64,000 bases of DNA, from NCBI GenBank assembly GCA_027494015.1, contig JAOSJP010000004.1:1-64000 (forward strand). The letters are read 5' to 3'. Made by a program: the position numbers and the translations under genes. The stretch comes from Anaerolineae bacterium (GTDB lineage Bacteria > Chloroflexota > Anaerolineae > Aggregatilineales > Aggregatilineaceae). The notes under the pieces were generated by a model. That model ran no database searches, was not told the origin of the DNA, and saw only the letters and a program-made list of their open reading frames with translations. This document shows, piece by piece, positions 17,020-24,746 of the stretch (its first letter is position 1; the number at the start of each line of letters is the position of its first letter).

Positions 17020-17879
17020 GCGAACTCGTCTCCCTCGTCGTCAGCGTGCGGCCCGCCCAGCCCGTCACCCTGCCCGGTCACCTGGGTCGCGCCGCGCACG
17101 CCCTGCTGCTGCGCTGGCTGGACGAGCACGATCCGGCCCTGGCCCAGCACTGGCACGACGCCGACGGCCCCAAGCCCTTCACCGTTTCCTCGCTGATCGG
17201 CGGCGGGCGGATGCAGCCCGACCGCACGCGCACCCTGTCGCCGGATCGCACCTGCTGGCTGCGCCTGACCTCGCTCGACCCGGCAATCTCAAGCGTGCTG
17301 CTGGCCCGCCAGGGACACCCACCGCCCACCATCGAGCTGGACGGCGTGGCGCTGCCCGTCGAGAGCATCACCGCCGACCCGCAGGCTCACCCCTGGGCAG
17401 GCACAGCCACCTACGAGGAGATCGCCGCGCCCTACCTGCTGGCTCGCCAGGAAGCGCCCCGCCGTCTGACGCTGAGCTTCACCTCGCCGGTGGCCTTCCG
17501 CCAGCGCGAGATGACCATGCCCGTCCCCCTGCCCGACCTGGTCTTCGGCGGGCTGGCCGACCGCTGGAACGCCTTCAGCCCGGTGGCTATCAGCCCGGAG
17601 GTGCGGCGCTATGGGGCCGAGTGCGTGGCGCTGAACAGCTTCCGGCTGTGCTCGCGGGCGCTGCCGGTCAAGGACGGCGGGCTGCAGGTGGGCGCGGTGG
17701 GCACGGCGGGCTACGTGGCTGTGCGCTATGACCGCTTCTGGATGGGCCTGCTCGCCCTGCTGGCCGACTTCGCCTTCTATGCCGGGGTCGGGCTGCTGAC
17801 GACGAGCGGGCATGGGCCAGACGCGGCGTGTGGTGCCCTGAGCACCGCGCGCCGCCCGCGTACCTTAACAACCGCATAG
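17016..17879 (+). CDS. cas6: Cas6 pre-crRNA endoribonuclease
   Basis: A 287-residue Cas6 that cuts the repeat RNA to release crRNAs with an 8-nt 5' handle. The C-terminal glycine-rich loop FYAGVGLLTTSGHG (about 257-270) is diagnostic. His residues near 22-28 are candidates for catalysis, as in other Cas6 proteins. It overlaps the csm6 end by ATGA. Its likely substrate is the 6-bp stem (ATGCCC/GGGCAT) in the downstream repeats. Confidence 0.92.
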   Translation: MSELVSLVVSVRPAQPVTLPGHLGRAAHALLLRWLDEHDPALAQHWHDADGPKPFTVSSLIGGGRMQPDRTRTLSPDRTCWLRLTSLDPAISSVLLARQGHPPPTIELDGVALPVESITADPQAHPWAGTATYEEIAAPYLLARQEAPRRLTLSFTSPVAFRQREMTMPVPLPDLVFGGLADRWNAFSPVAISPEVRRYGAECVALNSFRLCSRALPVKDGGLQVGAVGTAGYVAVRYDRFWMGLLALLADFAFYAGVGLLTTSGHGPDAACGALSTARRPRTLTTA

Positions 17880-17894
17880 CGAAAGGAGCAGCGT

Positions 17895-18095
17895 ATGTGC
17901 GAAGCAATCCTCGTGCTGGGGTTCGGCGGCCTGGTCTGCTGGTTCTTCTATCAACTGGCGCGTGCCGATGCGCCCTCGTCGCAGCGCAGGCGCTCCCATC
18001 ACAGCCGCTATGACAGCACGCTCGGCCTGGTGGACGATCCCGACGACGAGTGGATCGAGTGGGCGATCATGGACGATCTCGATGGAGAAGGGTGA
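17895..18095 (+). CDS. Small single-pass membrane protein inside the cas operon
   Basis: A 66-residue protein I do not recognise. The first ~22 residues form one hydrophobic helix (AILVLGFGGLVCWFFYQL), then a basic patch (SSQRRRSHHSR), then an acidic Trp-containing tail (DDPDDEWIEWAIMDDLDGEG). AAGGAG lies 6 bases before the ATG, and the gene sits 15 bp after cas6 and 24 bp before cas1, so it is very likely expressed with them. A second protein of the same layout lies in the 488-bp block after the array (21161-21445). Confidence 0.65.
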   Translation: MCEAILVLGFGGLVCWFFYQLARADAPSSQRRRSHHSRYDSTLGLVDDPDDEWIEWAIMDDLDGEG

Positions 18096-18119
18096 GGCCG
18101 GGCGAGGGGAGGGACTGCC

Positions 18120-19124
18120 ATGCCGCCGCTGTACATCGTGGAGCAGGGGGCCAGGCTGCGCATCGAGCAGCGCCGCCTGATCGCCGAGAAAGAGGGCCAG
18201 CGCATCCTCCAGGTGCCGCTGGCCCACACCACTGCCGTGATCCTCTTCGGCAACGTGGGCCTGACCACGCCGGCTATGAAGCGCCTGATGAGCAGCGGGA
18301 TTGATGTGATCTTCCTGACGCGCGAGGGCCGCTACGAAGGGCGACTGGTCGGGCCATTGAGCAAGTTCGGGCTGCTGCGCCAGCAACAGTACGAGCGGGC
18401 GCGCGACGCCGACTTCGGGCTGCGTGTGGCCCAGACCATCGTGAATGGCAAGTGTCTCAACGCCCGCACGCTACTGCTGCGCTACAACCGCGACCTGGGG
18501 CGCGGCGACATCGCCACCTCGGCCGAGCGCCTGGGCTGGCTGGCCGAGCGCGCGCTGCGCACCACCCGTCTGAACGCCCTGCGCGGCGTGGAGGGCAGCG
18601 CCTCGGCGGCCTACTTCAGCGTCTTCCGTCACCTGCTCAAGCGCGACTGGGCGTTCGAAGCGCGGCAGCGCCGCCCGCCGCCCGACCCCGTCAATGTCCT
18701 GCTCAGCTTCGGCTACACGCTGCTGGCGCGCGAGCTGGAGGCCAGCGTGTCGCTGGTGGGGCTGGACCCCTACCTGGGCCTGCTCCATGTCACGGAGTAT
18801 GGTCGTCCGTCGCTCGCCCTCGACCTGATGGAAGAGTTCCGGGCCATCGTCGTGGACTCGGTCGTGCTGCGCTGCCTGAACAATGATCTGGTCACGCCGG
18901 ACGACTTCTCGCCGGGCACGACGCCCGCCCGGCCCATCATCCTGAGCGACAACGGCAGACGCCATCTCATCCGCACCTTCGAGGAGCGGGTGGGGACAAT
19001 GATCCGCCACCCGGTGACCCAGGAGCAGATGACCTACCGCCGCGCCTTCGAAATCCAGACGCGGCTGCTGGCCCGCTGCCTGCGTGAAGGGGAGCCGGAC
19101 TACGAACCGTTCAAGGTGCGCTGA
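18120..19124 (+). CDS. cas1: Cas1 integrase
   Basis: Metal-dependent integrase of 334 residues that inserts new spacers together with Cas2. The catalytic residues are visible: Glu158 in GVEGSASAAYF, His223 in LLHVTEYGRPSLALDL, and the acidic pair in DLMEEFR (about 235-239). GGAGGG lies before the ATG. The stop overlaps the Cas2 start by one base. The protein appears complete. Confidence 0.96.
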   Translation: MPPLYIVEQGARLRIEQRRLIAEKEGQRILQVPLAHTTAVILFGNVGLTTPAMKRLMSSGIDVIFLTREGRYEGRLVGPLSKFGLLRQQQYERARDADFGLRVAQTIVNGKCLNARTLLLRYNRDLGRGDIATSAERLGWLAERALRTTRLNALRGVEGSASAAYFSVFRHLLKRDWAFEARQRRPPPDPVNVLLSFGYTLLARELEASVSLVGLDPYLGLLHVTEYGRPSLALDLMEEFRAIVVDSVVLRCLNNDLVTPDDFSPGTTPARPIILSDNGRRHLIRTFEERVGTMIRHPVTQEQMTYRRAFEIQTRLLARCLREGEPDYEPFKVR

Positions 19125-19402
19125 TGGACTTCTACCTGGTGAGTTACGACATCCCGGACGACAGGCGGCGCACGAAGGTGGCCAGTCTGCTGCAAGACTA
19201 TGGGCAGCGCGTGCAGTTCAGCGTCTTCGAAGTGTGGCTGACCCAGGCCATGCAGCGCGACCTGCTGGGCCGGCTGGAAAAGCTGATCGAAGCCGAAGAA
19301 GACAGCGTGCGCCTGTACTGGCTGTGCGCTGCCTGTCAGAAGCGGGTGATCGCCCTGGGGCAGGGCAAGCCGCCGGAACCTCCTGGCGCGATCATTCTGT
19401 GA
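19124..19402 (+). CDS. cas2: Cas2 adaptation protein
   Basis: A 92-residue ferredoxin-fold protein that forms the adaptation complex with Cas1. The N-terminus MDFYLVSYDIPDDRRRTKVA with Asp in YDIP is typical, as are VQFSVFEVWL and the C-terminal strand. It is the last cas gene; the array begins 203 bp downstream. Confidence 0.95.
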   Translation: MDFYLVSYDIPDDRRRTKVASLLQDYGQRVQFSVFEVWLTQAMQRDLLGRLEKLIEAEEDSVRLYWLCAACQKRVIALGQGKPPEPPGAIIL

Positions 19403-19408
19403 AGCGCC

Positions 19409-19466
19409 GCGAGACCCCCCTTTAGCGAGCCTCTTACGTAATAACCTTGCTAAAGGGGGGTCTCGC
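19409..19466. repeat. 18-bp perfect inverted repeat after cas2
   Basis: Arms GCGAGACCCCCCTTTAGC and GCTAAAGGGGGGTCTCGC around a 22-nt loop, starting 6 bp after the cas2 stop. It is followed by six A residues, not T residues, so it is not a classical terminator for cas transcription. It may be a structural leader element or a small insertion. Confidence 0.8.
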
Positions 19467-19577
19467 AAAAAACAGATGGATTTTGCACAAAATCGGGCAC
19501 TTTTATGGAGGCAGGCTTGGCCCTGTTGCAACCAGGATGAGCGATTCACAAGCCTGTCTCAATAAAAGTGGGGGTAT

Positions 19578-19607
19578 TTGACAAAAAACATAGTACTGTG
19601 GTAATAT
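19578..19607 (+). promoter_or_regulatory. CRISPR leader promoter
   Basis: TTGACA (19578-19583), an 18-bp spacer and TAATAT (19602-19607) with an upstream TG (extended -10). The -10 box overlaps the first two bases of repeat 1, so transcription should begin around 19614, inside repeat 1 but before its hairpin. Confidence 0.65.
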
Positions 19608-21007
19608 CGGAATCATCCTCATGCCCGGAAGGGCATTACGACCACAGCCATTGCGAGTCGAGCGGAGCTTTCCGTCCACTATCGGAATCATCCTCATGCC
19701 CGGAAGGGCATTACGACGATGAAAATGGCGTCAAGCAAGTGGGCGGGCGCGTTCAAGAATCGGAATCATCCTCATGCCCGGAAGGGCATTACGACCCAGA
19801 CTGGGCCTACATGGGTACCGTATTGTATTAGCTCAATCGGAATCATCCTCATGCCCGGAAGGGCATTACGACAGCAAAGACGGCTTCACATCCGCAAAAT
19901 CGAGCATTGATCGGAATCATCCTCATGCCCGGAAGGGCATTACGACCACACTGTGCCATTACTGACCGGTGCGCTTGCATTTGCATCGGAATCATCCTCA
20001 TGCCCGGAAGGGCATTACGACCGAAGTGACGACCCGTCCAACGCTCACACAAGGAGAATCGGAATCATCCTCATGCCCGGAAGGGCATTACGACGCATCT
20101 TCGCAAAATCACCAGTGAATATTATCTTGTCATCGGAATCATCCTCATGCCCGGAAGGGCATTACGACATAGCCGCCCGCCCCGTGTTCTGAGGGGTTCC
20201 CCTTGATCGGAATCATCCTCATGCCCGGAAGGGCATTACGACCGTACTCCGCCCACTGCCGAGCGTTCTGCTTAGCCTGGTGATCGGAATCATCCTCATG
20301 CCCGGAAGGGCATTACGACGAGCATCAACGCGATCCGGTTGAGGAGTATCAAGTTGTCATCGGAATCATCCTCATGCCCGGAAGGGCATTACGACCTCAT
20401 CGAAGATGGCGCGCAAATAATACACCTGCCAGTCGATCGGAATCATCCTCATGCCCGGAAGGGCATTACGACCGGATGTGTGCGGTTGTCGGCCCTGGTA
20501 TCTGCCAGATCGATCGGAATCATCCTCATGCCCGGAAGGGCATTACGACAGCACATACACCTCGCCGCCTGGATACGGCAGTACAACATCGGAATCATCC
20601 TCATGCCCGGAAGGGCATTACGACGGTCCATAACCTGCTGGCCCTCCCACGAGGAGAGAAAACCATCGGAATCATCCTCATGCCCGGAAGGGCATTACGA
20701 CCTTTCGTGTCGGCCTGCTGTAGTGCGCCGCTTTCTGCGCTGGATCGGAATCATCCTCATGCCCGGAAGGGCATTACGACCTTCCATATAGGTGCAGCCG
20801 AGCGCCTGGACGGTGATCTATCGGAATCATCCTCATGCCCGGAAGGGCATTACGACGGTGACCCCCTATAGTTCACTTCTGGCCGGATTGCCTACATCGG
20901 AATCACCCTCATGCCCGGAAGGGCATTACGACTGCGCCTTGCTTGTTTCCATGATGGACATCTCCAATTCATCGGAATCATCCTCATGCCCGGAAGGGCA
21001 TTACGAC
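19606..21007 (+). CRISPR. CRISPR array, 19 repeats of 37 bp
   Basis: Repeats start with ATCGGAATCATCCTC and end with GGGCATTACGAC. ATGCCC-GGAA-GGGCAT forms a 6-bp stem with a tetraloop. Starts: 19606, 19681, 19759, 19836, 19910, 19985, 20058, 20132, 20206, 20283, 20359, 20436, 20513, 20588, 20665, 20744, 20820, 20896 and 20971. The 18 spacers are 36-42 bp and all differ. All repeats are identical except number 18 (20896), which has C for T at position 11. A variant near the far end and the promoter near 19600 both place the leader beside cas2. Processed crRNAs should carry the handle ATTACGAC. Confidence 0.98.
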
Positions 21008-21150
21008 CTAAAGTGCCGCGCGCACGCATCATCTCGTCGGTATCTCTCAGCGGCAAGCCGGTCAAGGATGTGAATGACTTGCCCGCCAAAGACCTGGAAG
21101 CGTGGCTGGCCAGCGAGAACATTTTCCCGCAGCCCCGCGCCCTACTATAG
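21008..21150 (+). CDS. 3' end of a truncated gene directly after repeat 19
   Basis: An open frame begins exactly at the last base of repeat 19 and encodes about 46 residues (KVPRARIISSVSLSGKPVKD ... PRALL) to a stop at 21148-21150. It has no start codon of its own and reads like the end of a longer protein, not random sequence. AGGAGG and the next gene follow at once, as in an operon. I do not recognise the family. Confidence 0.45.
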
Positions 21151-21160
21151 GAGGAACGAA

Positions 21161-21445
21161 ATGATCGCCAATCTGATCGCTGCCCTGGTGCTGACGACAA
21201 TTGCCGTCTGCTTCGGGCTGATCCTGGTGGGACTTGCCAAGTCCCGTGAGACTGAGCGCCCTACCCATTCACGACGGGTGTTGGTCAAGGCCAAAGACGA
21301 AACCGACTGGTGGGATCAGGAAGTTGACGACACCGGCTGGACTAACGGCGATTTCATCTGCGCCGCCGAACTGGAAGATGAGTGGGGCGGAACCGTTCCC
21401 GGACTTTGGGACGCATTCATGGCTCCCTCAAAGAACAAGAGGTGA
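21161..21445 (+). CDS. Small membrane protein in the block after the CRISPR array
   Basis: A 94-residue protein of unknown function with a strong AGGAGG site. Residues 1-26 are one hydrophobic helix (LIAALVLTTIAVCFGLILVG). Next comes a basic stretch (KSRETERPTHSRR) and an acidic, Trp-rich tail (DETDWWDQEVDDTGW ... LEDEWGG). The layout matches the 66-residue protein between cas6 and cas1, although identity is low. It lies wholly inside the 488-bp interval between repeat 19 and a solitary repeat. Confidence 0.6.
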   Translation: MIANLIAALVLTTIAVCFGLILVGLAKSRETERPTHSRRVLVKAKDETDWWDQEVDDTGWTNGDFICAAELEDEWGGTVPGLWDAFMAPSKNKR

Positions 21446-21447
21446 TC

Positions 21448-21495
21448 GTGACCAAAAAGCTCTATGCCGTCACGGACGATGGCGCAATCCTGTTC
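21448..21495 (+). CDS. 5' end of a truncated gene stopped by a repeat
   Basis: GTG 21448 follows the previous stop by 2 bases and encodes 16 residues (MTKKLYAVTDDGAILF) before the sequence runs into the solitary CRISPR repeat at 21496. It looks like the beginning of a gene whose remainder is missing. Confidence 0.35.
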
Positions 21496-21532
21496 ATCGG
21501 AATCATCCTCATGCCCGGAAGGGCATTACGAC
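21496..21532 (+). CRISPR. Solitary CRISPR repeat
   Basis: A perfect 37-bp copy of the array repeat, 488 bp after the end of repeat 19. It closes a block that holds gene fragments instead of a normal spacer. Confidence 0.95.
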
Positions 21533-21564
21533 GGCCTCTAAAGAGCGCTGGCGCGCGCAGCAGA

Positions 21565-21597
21565 AGACTTCCGAAGTCTCGCAGACTTCGGAAGTCT
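21565..21597. repeat. TTCCGAAGTC hairpin repeat
   Basis: AGACTTCCGAAGTCT, cgc, AGACTTCGGAAGTCT: 15-bp arms with a 3-nt loop. Same family as 8327-8360 and 47787-47819. Fragments of the dispersed foldback repeats follow to about 21700. Confidence 0.75.
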
Positions 21598-21707
21598 GGC
21601 TTTGGGCCACCCACACGCAGCGCGGCTGGGGATGAGGTAAACGCTCTGCGCCCGGTGAGTCGCCGGCACCCGCCGCGCACCATCTGGCGTCCGTCAGGCG
21701 AGCGTCG

Positions 21708-21736
21708 TGGACAGGGGGGAGCGATCTGGCTATAAT
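21708..21736 (+). promoter_or_regulatory. Promoter for the 377-residue membrane protein
   Basis: TGGACA (21708-21713), a 17-bp spacer and TATAAT (21731-21736), 30 bp before the ATG. Confidence 0.6.
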
Positions 21737-21766
21737 GCGCCCCACTGACAGGAGGCCGGACGCGCC

Positions 21767-22900
21767 ATGTCCGAGAACGCACCCCACAACCTGCCCCCCG
21801 ACGACCCCGGCGATGACCAGGAATTCGCGCCGGAAGTGCGCCCGCCTGAGTCGCCCGCTGACCATCGCCCATCAGCGGACAGCGACCCCATCCTGGACGA
21901 GCCGCCCGTCGCCGAGGACGACACGCGCCCGCGCGCGCCGGTCGTCGCTCCTGCCGCCGACACGCTAAGCCTGGCCGAGCCGCCGGTTGACCCGCTGGCC
22001 GACACCGCGCCGATCATCGTCGCCGGGCTGCCCGCGCGCCGCCTGCTGCTCATCCTGACCCTGGGCGCTCCGCTCTGCCTGTGCCTGCTGCTGGTTGGCT
22101 TTGCTGGCGTGGCCGGCTACCGCGACGGGCTGGCGACCAACGACGCCCGCTTCACCCAGGAAGTGGCGACCAGCATCGCCGAGCAGTACCGCATCGGCGT
22201 GAGCGATCTCACCCAGGGCTACGCTGAGCTGGCCGCCGATCGCTTCGCCTGGATCGTCGAGACCGTGCAAGCGCCGGCTGCTTTTGCGGGGGACAGTGCC
22301 GATCTGCTGGCTACGGCGCGGGCGATTGCCTCCTACACGCCCACGCCCTCGCCGACCGTGACGCCTACGCCCAGCCCCACCTCTACGCCGACCCTCTCGC
22401 CGACCGCCGAGGCGACGGCAGTGGCGGGCGACACGCCCAGCCCGCTCGAAGACCCGGCCTATCTCTACGAACAGGCGGCGACCGCCATGAGCGTGATGCG
22501 CTACGAGGCGGCCATCGAGTGGCTGGACGCACTGCGCGCCCTGGCCCCGGACTATCGTCCCGCCGAGGTCGAGGCCATGCTCATCGAGGCGCTCACCCAA
22601 CAGGGCAGGATGTACCTGCGCGGCCAGAACCCCGACGGGGCGGATATGCTGGCGCGCGGCGTGCTGCTGATCTACCGTGCCAACGACATCCGTCCGGTCG
22701 AGCCGGGCACACTGCTGGGCGATGCGATTTTCGTGGAGATGTACATCAACGCGCGCAACTACGTCAATGGCGGCTACTACGCCAACGCGCTGCCCATCCT
22801 GGAAGAGCTGTGCGCGATGAACTGCGGCTGGGGCTACGGCGGCGTGACCGTCAGCGACCTGCGCGACCGGGCGCTGGCCGGGGCGGGCGGCACTCCCTGA
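21767..22900 (+). CDS. Membrane-anchored protein with Pro/Thr linker and repeat-like helical domain
   Basis: A 377-residue protein of unknown function. Residues 1-85 are acidic, Pro-rich and probably cytoplasmic and disordered. One transmembrane helix follows (RRLLLILTLGAPLCLCLLLVGFAGV, about 90-114; shown as RRLLLILTLGAP then LCLCLLLVGFAGV). After it come an extracellular segment, a low-complexity PTPSPTVTPTPSPT linker (about 187-215) and a C-terminal helical region (YEQAATAMSVMRYEAAIEWL) that resembles tetratricopeptide repeats. It may scaffold protein contacts at the cell surface. It is monocistronic with its own promoter. Confidence 0.7.
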   Translation: MSENAPHNLPPDDPGDDQEFAPEVRPPESPADHRPSADSDPILDEPPVAEDDTRPRAPVVAPAADTLSLAEPPVDPLADTAPIIVAGLPARRLLLILTLGAPLCLCLLLVGFAGVAGYRDGLATNDARFTQEVATSIAEQYRIGVSDLTQGYAELAADRFAWIVETVQAPAAFAGDSADLLATARAIASYTPTPSPTVTPTPSPTSTPTLSPTAEATAVAGDTPSPLEDPAYLYEQAATAMSVMRYEAAIEWLDALRALAPDYRPAEVEAMLIEALTQQGRMYLRGQNPDGADMLARGVLLIYRANDIRPVEPGTLLGDAIFVEMYINARNYVNGGYYANALPILEELCAMNCGWGYGGVTVSDLRDRALAGAGGTP

Positions 22901-23152
22901 GTCGGCGGCCCAGCGGAATGCGGCTTTCCCGCGTCCCGTAGGGGACTATAGCAATACACTCCTGCAGAACGTGCTACACGGCGCAACGGGCGTATCTCAT
23001 TTCTAGGGCAAGAGATCACCGCTGAGGCGCAGAGAGCGCAGAGGAAAGAGAGTGTGGAGAGAGTGTTCGTTTTTCTCTGCGTCCTCGGCTTCTCTGCGGT
23101 TCAGGCATTGCGCCCCCATCGTGAGATGCACCCCACCCTCGCAACGCGCGGA
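22901..23152. other. Gap with no recognised feature
   Basis: I see no gene, hairpin with T-tract or known RNA here. It contains text such as gaggcgcagagagcgcagagg and ctctgcgtcctcggcttctctgcgg, repeat fragments also seen in the 34-35.5 kb linkers. Confidence 0.4.
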
Positions 23153-23182
23153 TTGACAGCCCGGCGTGGGCTATGCTATAGT
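23153..23182 (+). promoter_or_regulatory. Promoter upstream of the RIO kinase leader
   Basis: TTGACA (23153-23158), an 18-bp spacer and TATAGT (23177-23182). It is about 500 bp before the kinase start, so a long leader or a separate RNA is implied. Confidence 0.7.
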
Positions 23183-23683
23183 GAGGCGCGTCGCACAAGT
23201 TTGGCGAAGGGAGGCGAATCCCGAATGGCACACATGAATACCTCGGCCCTTGCGGGTCTGCGTTCGCCTGCCGACGCCGCTGTGTAGGATTGTGCGGTTC
23301 CGCGCGACTTTTCACTCGTCGTTCCCCCACATCTGAATTCTGCACGCGGGCACCGGCCCCGGCGGACGCATTCCCCGACTGAACGACTGACCTGGGATGT
23401 GGGCTTCGCCTGCCTGGTGATCGTGCCTTGCCCGCGCGCTTGCTGGCTGCGTGCTCCATCCCCTCTACAGCGCCGCTGTGCGCGGTGCGTTCCACGCCCA
23501 TCGCCAACCTGAATAGAAGCGGCCCGGCCACCTCTCCGATGGGACAGACTGCCGAGCGCAGGATGGCTGATCACCTTTGATCGGATTGTCATGGGATTGT
23601 CATGGAGGCCAGCGTTGAACGAGAGTTCTCGCTCCGCAGCCTATCGCCCGACAACAAGAAACTATCACGAGGGAATCTCAACC
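23183..23683 (+). other. Long leader or small RNA ahead of the RIO kinase
   Basis: About 500 nt from the predicted start to the kinase GTG. It contains GGGAGG followed by a 20-codon open frame (23225-23287, beginning MAHMNTSALAGLRSP). AGGCGAA near 23213 can pair with TTCGCCT near 23266, enclosing that small frame. I recognise no riboswitch, tmRNA, RNase P or 6S RNA signature. It could be a leader peptide, an independent RNA or simply a long untranslated region. Confidence 0.4.
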
Positions 23684-24661
23684 GTGAGCACGCACGACCT
23701 GCTACCTGACGAATACGATGAATACGGCGCACGCTTCGATCCACAGCGTGCCGACCGCCGGTCGCGGCGCGCGCGCAAGCCACGTCGCCAACCCCGCCCG
23801 CGCCCGGCTCAGGCAACCGTGATCGAAGACGTGGCTGACGCCGCCGGGTTGGAAGGCGGCTTCTCGCCGAGCTACCAACCATCGCGTTACGAGGAGGGTT
23901 GGCTGCTGCAATCGCTAGGCTCGCTCTACGAGCAGCAGCTTATCACCGACGTGCTGGCCTTGATCCGGGGCGGCAAGGAGGCCAGCGTCTACTGCTGTAC
24001 CGCACACGAGTCCACCGGCGTCGAATTGCTGGCGGCCAAAGTCTATCGCCCGCGCATGTTCCGGCAGCTTCGCAACGACCACATGTACCGCCAGGGCCGG
24101 GAGGTGATGGCAGCGGATGGCACGCGGCTCAACGACAACGACTTCCGCGAGATGCGGGCCATCAGCAAAGGCTCGGCGTTCGGCCAGAGGCTCCAGCACA
24201 CGTCGTGGCTGATGTACGAGTATAAGACGTTGGAACGGCTTTACACGGCGGGGGCCGCCGTGCCACGCCCCTGGGCCATCGGCGATAACGTCGTGCTCAT
24301 GGACTACATCGGCGACGAGGGCGTGGCTGCGCCCACGCTCAACACCGTGCGCCTGAAACGAGACGAAGCGTCCGCGCTGTTCCGCACTGTGCTGCACAAC
24401 ATCGAACTGATGCTCCAGCAGCGGATCGTTCACGGCGACCTGTCCGCCTACAACATCCTGTACTGGGACGGCGCGATCACACTGATTGACTTCCCCCAGG
24501 TGACCGATCTCGATACCAACCCGGACGCGGCCTTCATCCTGCGCCGGGACGTAACGCGCCTGAGCGAGTACTTCGCCGCGCAAGGGGTCACGGTGGATGC
24601 GGACGCCCTGGCCGACAACCTGTGGTACCGTTATGGCCCTGGCCCTGATGCGGCGATCTGA
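23684..24661 (+). CDS. RIO-family serine kinase / ATPase
   Basis: Atypical protein kinase of 325 residues. Kinase elements in order: GGKEASVYCC (P-loop), LLAAKVYRPR (ATP-binding Lys), IVHGDLSAYNILYWDG (catalytic loop with Asp and Asn) and LIDFPQ (metal-binding Asp). These match RIO1-type proteins, which act in small-ribosomal-subunit maturation in archaea and eukaryotes; the bacterial role is poorly known. The N-terminal 50 residues are basic and Arg/Pro-rich, possibly RNA-binding. GTG 23684 follows GAGGGA; ATG 23591 is in frame but lacks a ribosome site. Confidence 0.85.
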   Translation: MSTHDLLPDEYDEYGARFDPQRADRRSRRARKPRRQPRPRPAQATVIEDVADAAGLEGGFSPSYQPSRYEEGWLLQSLGSLYEQQLITDVLALIRGGKEASVYCCTAHESTGVELLAAKVYRPRMFRQLRNDHMYRQGREVMAADGTRLNDNDFREMRAISKGSAFGQRLQHTSWLMYEYKTLERLYTAGAAVPRPWAIGDNVVLMDYIGDEGVAAPTLNTVRLKRDEASALFRTVLHNIELMLQQRIVHGDLSAYNILYWDGAITLIDFPQVTDLDTNPDAAFILRRDVTRLSEYFAAQGVTVDADALADNLWYRYGPGPDAAI

Positions 24662-24680
24662 CCTGTGAGCATCCAACGGA

Positions 24681-24712
24681 GACGCCCGGCCTGCGATAGG
24701 CCGGGCGTCTTC
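24681..24712 (+). terminator. Terminator-like hairpin after the RIO kinase
   Basis: GACGCCCGGCCT, a 5-nt loop, AGGCCGGGCGTC: a perfect 12-bp stem followed by only a short TT. It lies between convergent genes (RIO kinase and moaC). Confidence 0.6.
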
Positions 24713-24746
24713 GCCCTGGGCGGATACGCTGGGGAGCGAGCCTCAG

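Noticed and set aside
19409..19472. Terminator for the cas operon after cas2
   Set aside because: The stem is strong, but A residues follow on the plus strand and no T-tract follows on the minus strand, so I list it as an inverted repeat only.
19568..20871. Several short open frames with repeated SSCPEGHYD or IGIILMPGRALR peptides
   Set aside because: These are translations of the CRISPR repeats.
23183..23590. tmRNA, RNase P RNA or 6S RNA in the RIO leader
   Set aside because: None of the invariant elements (tRNA-like ends, CR-I/CR-V motifs, 6S bubble) can be seen.
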